Of a DNA stretch of 64,000 nucleotides, positions 33,901 to 45,500 are shown in pieces. Where the stretch lies: assembly GCF_000006565.2 (NCBI RefSeq), contig NC_031471.1, positions 620,001-684,000 on the forward strand, in the 5' to 3' direction. Both the position numbers and the translations under genes were made by a program. This DNA is from Toxoplasma gondii ME49. Lineage: Eukaryota; Apicomplexa; Conoidasida; Eucoccidiorida; Sarcocystidae. Each line of letters begins with the position of its first letter. Positions within the stretch are counted from its first letter, which is position 1. Under the pieces are notes generated by a model. It was given only the letters and a program-made list of their open reading frames with translations. It searched no databases and was not told where the DNA came from.

Positions 33901-36220
33901 CTGTTCTCTCTCCACGTTTCACTGTCTTCCTCTGTCGATCTGTCTCTCGCTGCTTCAGCTCTGTTTCAAAATGTAAACGCGGAAGAAAAATCTGTCTTGG
34001 TCCCGTCAAGAAGAATCGTTCGTAAACTCCGAGTCCATACACAGGACAAGTCTGCGCCGCATGCAGCGAGACGCGCTGAAAGATCTCTAAAAATCTCGTC
34101 TCCCAGATCTCTCACCTCTTCGGGGTGAGCTTTGACGATAGACTGCCAGCACCGCGAGAAGTAGCCCGCCAGCACGGGATTCAGCTGTACATACACCGGA
34201 GAAGTGCCAAGACAAGCGTGAGATGAGGAAGTGGAAAGCGAATCAGAGAGAACGAAACGCGCGAGGTCACAGACAGCGGGAAGTAACAGAGAAAGGTGAC
34301 AGAAACAGGGCCGCCGAGAAATCCACAGAAAGAAAAGAAGAAACGCGATCGGGGAGAGAAGAGGTTCGCGAGGCAGACCCGGCAGAAAACGGGGAGAGAG
34401 GACAAGTGTCGAGACAAAGAGGTTGACAAAGAAAGCGTCTTACTGGGGCTGGATTTGCAAGGAAATTCCAAAAGGCGTCCCGAGCAGCTGCGCAGCTCGG
34501 ATCCGTCAACAGCGCCCTGTAAAATTGCATGCACGAAAAAGAAGTTGCATGCAGAGAGGAAATCAGGGCGAGCGTCTTTTACGCGGAGCGACCTTCAACT
34601 ACCAACGCAGAGGCTCAACTGTGTGGCTCCAAACTCGGAAAAAACGCGACGAAACGCATAAAAAACGAGAAATGACGTAGGCAGGAAAACAACGCAGGGA
34701 TTGTTTCTTTCTCTCTTCCTCCATTGCCCCTCACCTGCCCCACCTGTCAAGTCAAAAAAGTATTCACGTACACAGATGTATACTTATAAATATGCATATA
34801 TATATATATATATATAGCGACAGAGAGACTTTGCAAGTCGTGTGTACAACAATATATATATATATATATATATTCTCGTTAGAAGAACCGCGCAGTATGT
34901 CGGTCGCAAGAGGACGCATTTCCCCAGTTCTTTCCTCTCTCGAGCACGCACAGAATGACCGGAGAAGCGTGCGAGCAGAAGACCTCGGCTGCGTAGTATG
35001 GACTGCTGAACTTTTGTGCGAAAGACGCGTCTTCCCCCGGGAGGACGGTGAGGAGGCGGACCAATTCGCTGATCACCACCGGGCTGCTGAGGCTGTACGT
35101 ACACCCCACACAGAGAAAACGGAAGAGCCAACGCCGTTTCTGTGCATTTGTGTTGGCGAGAAACAGCGACTGAGGGCGTCTGGGTACACACCGCCAGGAA
35201 ACAAGAGATACCCTTTTACAACGCGCGCGTCTGCAAATGAATTCGCTCTCGTTTCTTCTCCTTTCTTGTCTCTTCCTTCATCGTCTGCATCTTTCTCTGA
35301 TTCTTCTCTCTCGCGTCCCCCGTCTCTCTTTTTTTCGCTGTGTGGCTCCTTCGCGGCAGCGGCGCTTGCGTTGCGCGTCTGAGTTTCAGAAGAGCCTCGA
35401 CTGCGAACGTACAATCGAATCAGAGCGGTTTCCTTTGCATGCAGCTCCTGCATAAATTGGTCGCTGTTGAGGACGAGTTCGAGAGTGGCTGCAGCCGCAG
35501 TTGCGCGAGCTGCTTCGCTCTCTGCCGGGGACGCTGCAACCGAGTTCTCCGAGTCTCCTCGCTCGGCCTCCCTCAGAAGTTCCACGTTTTCTGAAGCGCA
35601 GAGTTCTCTGTTTTGTATCCCATCGCCAGACACCCCAGAGGCCGACGGAGAGTCCAGTCCGCAGCCCTGCGACTCAAACGCGTAGGGCGTCGCACTCAAC
35701 AGAGCCGAGAGACACTGCCTGCACAGCCACCGAAACCTGTTCGGAGTCAAGGACCTTCAGACTCAGAGAACCACAGACGAGGAGACGCAGCGAAAAGACA
35801 AAGAAAAAGAGGAAGAGGCGCAGGCGAGAGGGGGAGACAAAGAGAGACGGAGATGCATATACAGGCGGCGGAAACGGCGGAGAAGGAAAGAGACAGAGAA
35901 GACAGAGACGTCCATAGAGAAGAAAGGGGAGAGGAGGCAAGCAAGAGGACGCCACACAGAGGAATCGATGAAGGCCGGTGAAGACAAAGGAGGGAAGAGA
36001 CAGAGGGCAGGAAGCACGCAAACGAAAACAAGGAGAGCGAAGAGTTTTGCTCGCGTCAGGAAGAAGGTTGCTGAGTCGGAAGGAACGAGACCCAGAAACG
36101 ACGCGAGAGATTCACAAAAACGGCAGACAAGAAGAACGCGTACAGCGAGACTATCCGTACTTACTGATGGTCTTCCTCCTCTTCCAACATGGACCAGTAC
36201 GAACCGCCGACTTCCTCCAT
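27936..36220 (-). CDS. SAPS-domain PP6/SIT4 phosphatase regulatory subunit
   Basis: Ten - strand exons join in phase: 36165-36220, 35413-35718, 34960-35092, 34116-34184, 33526-33601, 33193-33233, 32060-32443, 29400-31175, 28645-28728 and 27936-28247. They give 1078 aa. Landmarks of the SAPS fold appear in order: LNSDQFMQELHAKETALIRF, SPVVISELVRLL, LNPVLAGYFSRCW, HLYSRSIADLYKCIL, IEPSTIIPTLFQLL and, in the large exon, LLFLHPWNTLLHLTVTDMLQ and YTAHLLQVAQLVGATLE. Known role: scaffold subunit of a PP6/Sit4-type Ser/Thr phosphatase in the cytoplasm and nucleus. The large exon carries an acidic insertion of about 200 residues and a Ser/Pro run (residues about 356-700) that break the fold and are not typical of the family. 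The start is the ATG 56 bases before a strong GTAAGT donor. Confidence 0.92.
32976..33050. repeat. (TA)n microsatellite in SAPS intron 6
   Basis: Alternating TA with short AAATATAA interruptions, inside the intron 32444-33192. Confidence 0.95.
34185..34198 (-). promoter_or_regulatory. CGGTGTATGTACAG acceptor of SAPS exon 4
   Basis: Read on the - strand, the intron ends CGGTGTATGTACAG and the exon opens CTGAATCCCGTGCTGG (Leu-Asn-Pro-Val-Leu). The invariant LNPxLAGYF block fixes the junction. Confidence 0.85.
34790..34874. repeat. Two (TA)n microsatellites in SAPS intron 3
   Basis: Two TA runs flank a short unique stretch with TTGCAAGTCGTG, inside the intron 34185-34959. Confidence 0.95.
35093..35106 (-). 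promoter_or_regulatory. GGGTGTACGTACAG acceptor of SAPS exon 3
   Basis: Read on the - strand, the intron ends GGGTGTACGTACAG and the exon opens CCTCAGCAGCCCGGTGG. The upstream pyrimidine tract (TTCCGTTTTCTCTG) is pushed about 15 bases away from the AG by the motif. Confidence 0.85.
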
Positions 36221-38640
36221 CTTCTGTGTCTGTTGTCCCCTCGTCGCGCATGTAGCCGTGAAGGAGCCAAGCACTCCCGCTTTGCTTCGTTGGTCTAAGA
36301 GAGGCATACAACCAATCCGGTCTCTCGTGTATCTCCCTTGCTTCTTCTTCGTCACCTTCTCTGTTGTCGCTTGTTTCGCTCTCGTTTTCTCCCTGCCGCT
36401 CTCCGACCAACTGGCGGCATGTCTTCCCTCCAACCGCGAAAACGCCAGGCGCCGGTCGCGTTCGCCTGCACCTCTCCCTCCTCCGTTCCGGAGTCGCGCG
36501 CGGCCCGGTTCCCTCTCGAGTGTCTGTACACTGTGTCCCCGACCTGTTGCTTGTGGGCGCGACAGGAGGCGGGAGATTCAGATGCCGCAGTGGCCGGCAA
36601 GAACGCGCAGTTCCGATTCTCACCAATCGGACAGGAAAGCGTCCCTCGTTCGCCACCACGAGTCTGCACCTCGCCGTGGAACTTCTGCTCAGGCTGACGC
36701 GCTGCCCTCACTTAGGTGGACGCAGGCTCTGCACGCTGGGTTGTGCACGCTGGGTTGTGCCGGCGCGTCTTGCCTCTCCGCGAGTTTCAAGCGTCTTCTC
36801 CAAGAAAGACGAGCAACGCGTTGCAGAGAGAAAACGCGTACAGATGGGACCGAAGAAAAGCGCGTGTGAAAGCGAGGAGAGGCGCAGAAAGGAAGGCGAA
36901 AAAGTAGGCGCGACAGCAAGAACGGCAGTCAGGAGGAAAGAAAGAACAAGGTCGGGGCACCGCTGTGTCCTCGCTGTTGTCGGCCGCGGAACATCAGAAA
37001 GGAGAACAGACACGCAAGCCGCCATCACGGCCAGCGAGAGAGACTCAAAGCTCCATCTGACTCGAAGCGAGGAAAACCACGAGTAGCAGTGGCGGTAAAG
37101 CCCCAAAAAGCGGACGGAAAAGAAGAGGGCAACGAAAGTTGAGCAGGCGATTAGAAACAAGGCAAACCGTTTGCGTTCCCGGAGGGAAAAGGAGAAAAAG
37201 AGGCGAAAAGAACGAGAAAGGAAATCCGCGAAAAGAAACGGGAAGACACCCGCGGTGACAGCGCAGCGGCGGCGACGAGTGCGGCGGGCAAGACCAGAAG
37301 ACCTGGGGACGGAAAAAGCATGCGGAAAGAGAAAAAGGTACAGAGTTTGAGAGGAAAGACGAAGACTTGGGAAAGCCAGGAAGCGAAAAAGGGTAAGAAA
37401 ACGGCGTTCCTCTGCGAGTTGAGACCCAGACGAAAACTTAGGTCGCGGCACACCTGGTGCCGCCTCCAGGGGCAGAATGGACGACGTGGAGGAGGCGAAC
37501 TCGCGGAATCCTCGCTGTCTTCGAAAGCGACGTCGCAGAACACGAAGAGCCGCAACGGCAGAGAGAAAATCAGGTGGCGTCTACTGCATGTTGTTGGCTT
37601 CTTGTGCGTTGCAAGGCAGGCTGACACAGACAGCGCGCTTTTCTGCGCCGTCAAGCGTGCATGCAGACCACGGAAAAGATCGTGGAAGTAGTCGACGGAG
37701 CCTGACCCAGGAAAAACGAGAACGCACCGGTCCGAAGAGCCAGTTGAAGCGCAAGGACAAAGAAGTTCCACTGCAGACAAAACGCGAGTGTTGAATCACG
37801 GAAGACAGCGTCTCGAGACTCGTGCTGGGTGCAACGGAAACTCCACTTCTGTTGAAGCCGACCTCTGCAGTTGCGCATCGGCTCTGAGAACGACGCGACA
37901 GGGAGTAGGAAGAAATGGAATCCGAGCGCTCTTGGCCTGACGACGAGTAAGGATATTTTGGGTACTGCCGCATTTCTTGTGGAGTGCAGTCCAAAAAAAG
38001 CAAGATTGAATTCGTGCGCACAAGCGATTGCAAGTTGCGACGAAGCTCGTCTGGTTCGTTGTGCACGCTTCTCTCTGTCGAAGACGGATTAGAAAGATCA
38101 AGTCTGTGTAGGTTGGCGCCTTAGTGGATATCGCACATGGTGGCTTTCTTTGTCTTTCGAAAAAAGGGCGAAGAACTAACGGGGACATGCCAGACTTTCT
38201 CTCAGTCGTTCGCACTTCCGCTTCGGTAGGCTTTTTGCTGTCGTGCGGACGTCTACAGTTTACACCGACGTCGTGAAAAACACAAGTTGCGATTCGTTGT
38301 TGAACAGAACAAAAAAAGTCAAGGCACATATCTGATCCACCCACCCAGATGTTTCTTCTTGACGTTCGCAGAAGCGTTGGCTAGAAACCTGACACACGGA
38401 ACCTCAGCGTTGCCGTTTTCCTGCACGAAGCTGCAAGTGCCTCTCTCTGAGCTTGCGCGGTCTCGCACATTCGATCTTGCAGTACAGTTCTTACTTTTAG
38501 CACAAAGGCCTATCGGCTGCACCTGCTCTACCCCGTAGACCCAGACTCGCAGTGAGGCGCCTTTGAGAAGTTCTTTTGTTTCACTCGTTTCTAGACACCC
38601 TTGAAGAAGCCTTGAACGCTCCACGCGTCCGCAGCAGAAA
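36221..38640. other. Divergent intergenic region, no gene recognised
   Basis: About 2.4 kb between the start of the - strand SAPS gene and the start of the + strand cysteine-rich gene, so it should hold both promoters. The half nearest the SAPS gene is pyrimidine-rich in the - sense, which produces long hydrophobic-looking - strand frames (for example 36708-37451) that I read as leader rather than protein. A GTGCATGCAG element lies at about 37657-37666. Confidence 0.4.
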
Positions 38641-39551
38641 ATGAGAGGGGGACGGGAACTTGTCCAATGCGAAGCGCGAAAGTCCGCGGCCATAACTTCG
38701 GCGGCTTTCTCGTGTCGCTTCGTTTTTCTTCTTGTCTCATCGTTACTCTTTGTGCGGGGTCGTGAGACTGAAGGAGCTTCTGCGTCGGAGGCAAAATGGC
38801 ACGGTAAGAAAGTCCACCACAAGCAACTCGGACATGCCAGACTTGTGCGTCTTGCCGGGCAGTCTTCGAGGAGGAGTCCCAGGCATCTACCTCTGTGGTT
38901 CTTTTGAGCTCCTTTTCACAGAAGGAGCCCCCGATGTTCACGGCCTGCCTCTCTTTTTGTTTCTCACACACAAAACTGCGCAACTCCACCGCAAAAATCC
39001 CCTTCCTCTTCGCGTCCGCTTTCGTCCCTCGTGCACGACTCCGCCGGGCTGTCCATCCCTTCTGCCGCGTCTCTCTCGGTCTTTCTCTCCGTTTTTTCTT
39101 TTCTCTTCCAGGACCGCTTCTTGTCCGCAAGGCCCCCAGTGCCGCGAGCATGTCCGCGTTACGGGACTCTCCAGTTCTCCGGGGAAACGTTTCCGAGAAG
39201 CCGTGGCTCTGCAGAGGGGCAGAGCAGTTTGTGCAGACCTACTGCGGACCGTGTGTTGCAGACTCTCAGTGCGCTCCCGGCGCATTTTGTTGCCCGTATT
39301 TAAAAGTTTGTGTCTCTTCAGAAACGGATCGTTGCTCCAAACCGTTTGCACGCTGTGATCCGCCACTTCCCGCGTCGAAACCTGAAGATGTCGACTTCGA
39401 TGTTTGGCGGAAACAGTGCCCATTTGCAGAGTTGGAGACTTGGGTCACCTGCCCACCTCCAGGATGGGTGCTCGGGGATGACCTAACTGGAGAAAAACCA
39501 GAGAAACCAACGCCACAGCCACCGGGGGACCGCGAACTGTATCAACCGTAA
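38641..39551 (+). CDS. Secreted cysteine-rich protein, WAP/Dickkopf-like spacing
   Basis: Two exons, 38641-38803 and 39112-39551, join in phase (GTAAGA donor; TTTTCTCTTCCAG acceptor) to give 200 aa. A hydrophobic core (FSCRFVFLLVSSLLFV) near residues 23-38 looks like a signal peptide. The mature part holds 11 cysteines. The segment YCGPCVADSQC followed by APGAFCCPYLKVC has the C-x2-C-x5-C-x5-CC-x4-C pattern seen in WAP/four-disulfide-core and Dickkopf-type domains, and two later pairs follow (RCSKPFARC; KQCP...VTCPPPGW). The tail is Pro/Glu-rich. No named family was recognised. A secreted or organelle-lumen disulfide-rich protein is the inference. It is divergently arranged with the SAPS gene. 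Confidence 0.68.
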
Positions 39552-40847
39552 AAAGAAGTAGCCACTAGGAACTCGACAAGCATTCGTAGCTCTGCGAACT
39601 CGGAGAACAAGCGGACGACGCTCGACTGAACGTGTCAGGGACGCGACGTTTGAGAGTCACAAGAAGAAAATTCGCCGGTTTCGGCCAATTTTCTTTTTCA
39701 AACACAACCCAGTGTGACTTTCTGCATCTGCTCTGACGCGTGGAGACACTTTGGTTTTCCAGATTCTGTCCTCGCCACTGTGGAGCACTGGGGGGCGAGT
39801 GTCACTTCTCTGCTGCCGAGAAAAGCCTCGATTCCGTTCGATTCGCGAGTTTTGTTTCTCTGCCGTTTGCGTTTTCGTAGCAGATGTACCTCCGTGGCAT
39901 CCAGTGACCCGAATGCATTGTTGCCCCTCCCGGTGTGCGTTCGGCGCTTTCCTTCGAGCTCATTTATACACAGACAAACGGAATTTACAGTGTAATCTGG
40001 AATTACGCCTGCGTAGACTTCCGACTCTCGGTGGTGCAACACGAAAGGGTTCGTCTCGCGCGTTTCTGCTCTAAGCTACAGAGTTAGATTCATCGTGGCT
40101 TTTCTGCGAGTTTTGTTACGCGGCCTTTCTCCCAATGCGACCCGCCTCCTCTTTTCTCCGTTTCGTTCCCTCCTCACTCATGACGAGGAGAGTACAGACA
40201 GGGAGCGTTTCGTTCCAGCTGTGCGTCTGAAAGGCGGTTTTTTACCGGATTGCGGTTCTCTTGCGCTTTTCTGTCTGTGAAGAAGCAGACTGGCTTCCGC
40301 GTTTTCTCTCGGCTGCCCCGACGGAACCTTTCCCTGTGCAAGGGAAAGACTAGCACGCGCTTGACGCAAGAGCAGGCGCGGGTGTCGACACCACGGAAAA
40401 CAAAGGAAAAAACGACAGGGAATTTCTCCCCTCGGAAAATACACAAATCTCTCCTCTCTGACAGAACGGCCAGCGCAACTTCTAAAACGCAAAACGGAGA
40501 ACAACTTTCCTTCCACTTTCTGTCAAAGCACATCTCCGGCCGTCCTCGGGCGTCCACCCCGACAGCGTCGGTTTCGCTTTGCCGCTTTATCGGAGATGAA
40601 GCAGCATCATTGCCGGATTCTCCAGCAACTCCTTCACCCTGAAAAGGCAGAATTTGAAACATGACACTCAACTCACACTTCAGAGAAAAGGATCTCCGAA
40701 AAAACCTCAAGACTCACGTCAACTCCCTACACGTTGAAAAACAAAGATCCCTACGCGAAACAATCCCAAAGGCAAAGAACCGGGCAGCACACAAGCTGAG
40801 AAGCGGGAGAAAAGCGTTGCCCTTTACAGGTGAATGTGACGTCTCTG
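39552..40847. other. Convergent 3' flanks, no gene recognised
   Basis: About 1.3 kb between the stop of the cysteine-rich gene and the stop of the E2 gene on the other strand. Only short overlapping frames are present, with no family resemblance. Confidence 0.5.
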
Positions 40848-41181
40848 TTACCTCCGGAGAAACACCGTCAGTCCCTGCTCGCACTCATCATGTGGAGATT
40901 TTCTGACGCCTTCGCTCTGTCGCTCGAAGAGGTGCCCGAAAACTCTCCAGTTTCGAAAACACAGACTCAGCCACAAGTCGGCCGAGATTTTTTTTTCTCT
41001 CTCTCGTTCTGCGTTTTCTTTCCGCTCTTCTCCTTTCTCTGCACCTAACGCCCTGATCTTCTCTTCAAACACAGAACCTCTGCAGTTCTTGTCACTCCCG
41101 ACTTCCGCACACTCGCCTGACCCCCACATAAATAGCTGCATCTCTACACTTTATGTATGTACATGTATATATGCGTGTATA

Positions 41182-41215
<34 letters not shown>

Positions 41216-42478
41216 GTATATATATTGCGTATATCCATATATATTACGTATATCTATATATATATATATATATGTATATGCATGCATATGTGCACATATA
41301 CGCACATAGAGAGACGCGCACATATCCACCTTGGACATGTGCAAAGACAGATGTGTACGCACAGGGGTATACAGGTGTGAACGACTCTGCGGAGTGTCTG
41401 GATGCGCCGTCGGTCGTTGTTCTTACCTTTTGTTGAACCTGGCGACAGTTGCGCCGTCGCAGTGTCGGTGGTCGGCGGTGAAGGCGCAGGTCATGATTCT
41501 TCTTCTTTCAACCAAGTCTTCATCAAACGCTTGTCCGCTTTTCCCGACGAAGCGCGGCAAGTCGCGAGCCTGGCCGACGCCGATGATGCATGCTTGTCCG
41601 TCGAAGAGGAGCGCATGCACGTACGTTCCACTGATCACTCCTACGTTCGAAATGCTGATGGTTCCTCCCTGAAGATCTGCCGGCGACAACTTGTTCGCCG
41701 TCGCCTACGAAAAATGCAGGAAAAAAGGCCAAGCCGCCGGGTCGACTTTCGCGACCTTCGCAGAGGTACAAAAGGTTCGACCCCAAGGAAATGCAGTCTA
41801 CACACGGTTTCGAAAAAATGAAAAATGCATGCATGCCGGCAATTCCCGGTGCACACACAACTGGCAGACTGCGCGTCCAGTCAGCATCCCATCTCTCTCT
41901 TCGACTGTCCCTCCTCCCCTTTCCTCCCCCAAGCAAGATATACGAAGTACACATATCTTCATGCAGATGTATATAGATATGCAAGTAGTTGTATGTGTTT
42001 GTGTATATATATGTCTGTCTGTAGAGATGCATGCGCAATTGTTTAAACCGACGAAAAACTTAGTATTGCTCTGCAGATGGAAGAGTGACTTTCGAGGAGT
42101 CTGTGGACCTTACGAGCTCTTGCAGACGGTGAAGTTCAGCTTGGATTTCGAGGACGTTCAAGTCTTGGACATTCTTGATGTTGGGGACGACCAGACCGTT
42201 CGGTGTGTCGATGGCAACGGAAATGTTGTGCGAGCCGAACTGGGTGTACTGAAGAAAAGAGAAAAAGCGGAAAAAACAAAGACATATCCAGCGCGTTGGA
42301 GACAGAGGTAAAAACACAAAATGCACCCCCTCAAAAAGTCGACGCCAACTCGCTTGCCAGTTCTGCTTCTCTTCCTCGTTTCTCAGCTTCGACAAGACTA
42401 CATGCAGACACAGCTACACCCTAAAAAAAAGAGCAACATGCACATCAACCATGCCTGGACACATACACGTACATATAC

Positions 42479-42514
<36 letters not shown>

Positions 42515-45500
42515 GTTATATATGTATATATGTTATATATGTATATTGAGGGCAGGTCAATGACTTTTCAGAGACACTTGTCTGCAGTTTTCTACGCTGA
42601 AATCGAGAGATGCGAGTTGCTCCACATAGTTCTAGCTAGGCGCATGCGTAGCTTCACATCGATAGCAGGGGACAGAGCGACAAGGTCGAGGTAGAAACTC
42701 TATCTGAGACACTTGACGCTTGTCCGCCCTGCGGTGTAAACAACATTCGCAGCGAAAGAGAACTGCATGCGTTTCGTCCTGAAAGACGAGACGTCCTCTC
42801 CCTCAGGTACACCCGAGCGAGGCAGGAGACTCGAGATCCGCTGGTCTCTTCGGGAGGCATTGATTTTCGGACGCGAAACCCAGTCCGTTTTCCGCATTTC
42901 GAGGCATCTCCTTTGAAATCGGCGAGAACTTACGGAGTCTCCGGTGGCTGCATTGAACTTGGAGTTCAAGATAGGCGTTTCGTCGAGAGCGAGGCTGACG
43001 GCTTTGATGAGGAAGGCCGTGATCGTGGGTCTGCAGTTGTATTTCTTTGCAGTGTGAGCGACCAAGGTTTCCCTCATTTTCGTCAACTCGGTTATGTCGT
43101 ACTCGTCACCGATGTTCAGCTGCGGCACCTTCACGGTTTCGTTCATCGACTGAGAAGAAAAAAATGGAGAGCGAAGACACTCGTACGCGCAGAGGAAGAC
43201 GCAGACGATGCACCAGCGAGAGCCACCGTCGAGAGGCGGCGGGGCGAGAGGGCAAGCGATAGAGAGGACAGGGGACAGAAGGAAAACAAGACAGAGAGAC
43301 GAGGGAGCGCCAGACTGGAGGGAGAGAAAGAACAACGACCGATTTTGTCACACAGCAGAAGCCTCTGGGGGAACCAATGCGGTTTGAAAAGCCACAAGAC
43401 AGTGGAATGGAACCACAAGGTAAAAGACAATAAGAGAAGAGAGGAGTCATCCCCGGCGCGGTGCTTCGGAAACGAGACCCTCGACAACGGACCGAAGTTC
43501 GCTGTTTCCTCTCACCCTGTTCTACGACGAAAGTGTGGACTCCGGAGACAGATCTCCGGTCGAAATGAAGCCGATTCGAAACAACCCACAGAGAAGCGGC
43601 TTCTGTGCAAGAGGCGATCTATAGAGCTCGGCCTTTGCCCCTGAGACACGAACGCATTTCCTGTCTTTGAGATGCTACTTCGCCTCGTCTTTCTGCTCAC
43701 CTTGACCATCGCTCGAGAGAATCCCATTAGCTGGACTTGCGTCGTCTCTCGCTGCGGACGCTGCGGAACAACAGGTGCTGCGCGAGGCTGAGCGTTGGGC
43801 GAACCTGCGAAGGAACCTGTAGAGGCGAAACCACCGGGAATGGAACTGACATCCGCGCCATGAGAAAACGGAAAAACAGACGCGTCTGTTGCCCCCGCCG
43901 GAGCTCCACTGGTAACTTCAGGTGTACGTACACCAGGTCCCGGAGACGCGACATTCGACTTCGACTCAGCTGCGGATGCACCCGAAACGTCGCTCGTCAC
44001 AGAGGTTCCACTCAGGAGTCCTTTCTGTTTTTTCGCCTGCTTCCCAGAGCCAGCAAAGGAGACGGGAGTCTTCTCTTCACAGGTTCCACCTTGTGTACAT
44101 CCAGAGAGAGAGGAGACAAGTGGTTCGTCCGGAGAGGTTCCAGCATCAGAGGAGACAGTAGCTTGGTCTGCAGAAACTCCTGCCGCCCCGAGAGACCCTG
44201 GAGAAGTGAGACACGACATGGTGGATGACCGATCCTCCGTTTGGACTCCTGACTGTGTTGAGTTTCGCGCTTCCGAACAAACAGCGTTCTGCAGACCTTG
44301 AGCAGGAGCAGGTGGCGGACTCTGTGCAGCCGGAGCAGCAACTTGCGACGACTCCAAGAACTTGAGAACGTCTTCCTTGGTAATAAGTCCGTTTCTCCCG
44401 GAGCCTTTTACGCGCGCCAAGTCCACGCCCTTCTCTTTCGCAAATCGGCGCGTAGCTGGAGACGCAGAGAACGTAGTGCTCGACGCTTCAGCTCCAACGC
44501 TCGGCGAGGCGGCTGCCTGCTGAGGAGAAACAAGGAGAAAAACGCTGCTCTGTCCACCCGCCTCAGACAACACTGCAGTTCGCTCCCAGTGAAAAACGAG
44601 GCGAAAGCATGTGCATACATTTATATAAGTATATACATGTAAATGTGTGCGTTTGTATGTTGTTGCTTTCTTTGTTGTGAGAATCGGCGTTCGCCTGAGG
44701 GAAACCTTTAAAGCAGTGTCTCCCCAGGCAGCGACACACACGGTGGGGCAGATCCGAATATACACACCGCAGCCACTACAGAGAGCGGATCTTTTTTCTA
44801 ATTTGACTGGAGGGGAACAACACCATTACAGCGTTTTTTAAGCCGCCCTCGAGGCGACGCCTGCGCAGAGCGTACTCAGGAACGCTCGTGTCGACTGCTG
44901 CCCACAGGCGTCCGCTGTGAACGGGGAAAAACAGCTTTTGCATGCGCGCATCGAAGCTCAGGCAGCAGCTCAACAGTTTTGAGAGAGTGGCGCTGTGCGC
45001 GCGTTCTCACCGGTTCGGAGACGGGTGCCGGCCGTTCCTTCGTTTCAGGTTCTTCTTCCTCTGCATGATCTTCGCCAGCCTCGACGTCGATGTCCATCAG
45101 AGGAGCTCCTATTCGGACCATCATGCCCTCCTTCTGGTGTAGCTTGACAATCGTCCCGGTGAAGCGACTCGTGATTTCCACCGCCGCTTTGTCCGACTGG
45201 ACTTCACAGAGCTCGTCCATCTGTGGAGAAAGGAGAGGCAAGAGGCCGAAGTGAAAAGGAGAAGAAGCGGAGGGAAAGACAGCAGACGCAGGACACAGAG
45301 AAACCAGAACTAAACAGAGACGCTAGAGAGAGAGAAGGAGGCGAGAGACGCGAAGAGACAGAGGGAAAGAAGAGGGAACGAGAAAAGAGGAAACGAGAAA
45401 GACGAAGAGAGAAACATGAACACAGAGAAGAGAAGAACGAAGGCAACGGAGAGAAGGCGAGTAAATCGGTAAAAGATGGATAGGAGGGGAGACGCGCGTC

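Noticed and set aside
36708..37451. A 247-residue - strand frame rich in Phe/Leu/Ser, looking like a multi-pass membrane protein
   Set aside because: It sits in the pyrimidine-rich leader of the SAPS gene. T/C-rich DNA automatically yields Phe, Leu and Ser codons, and there is no family resemblance or splice support.
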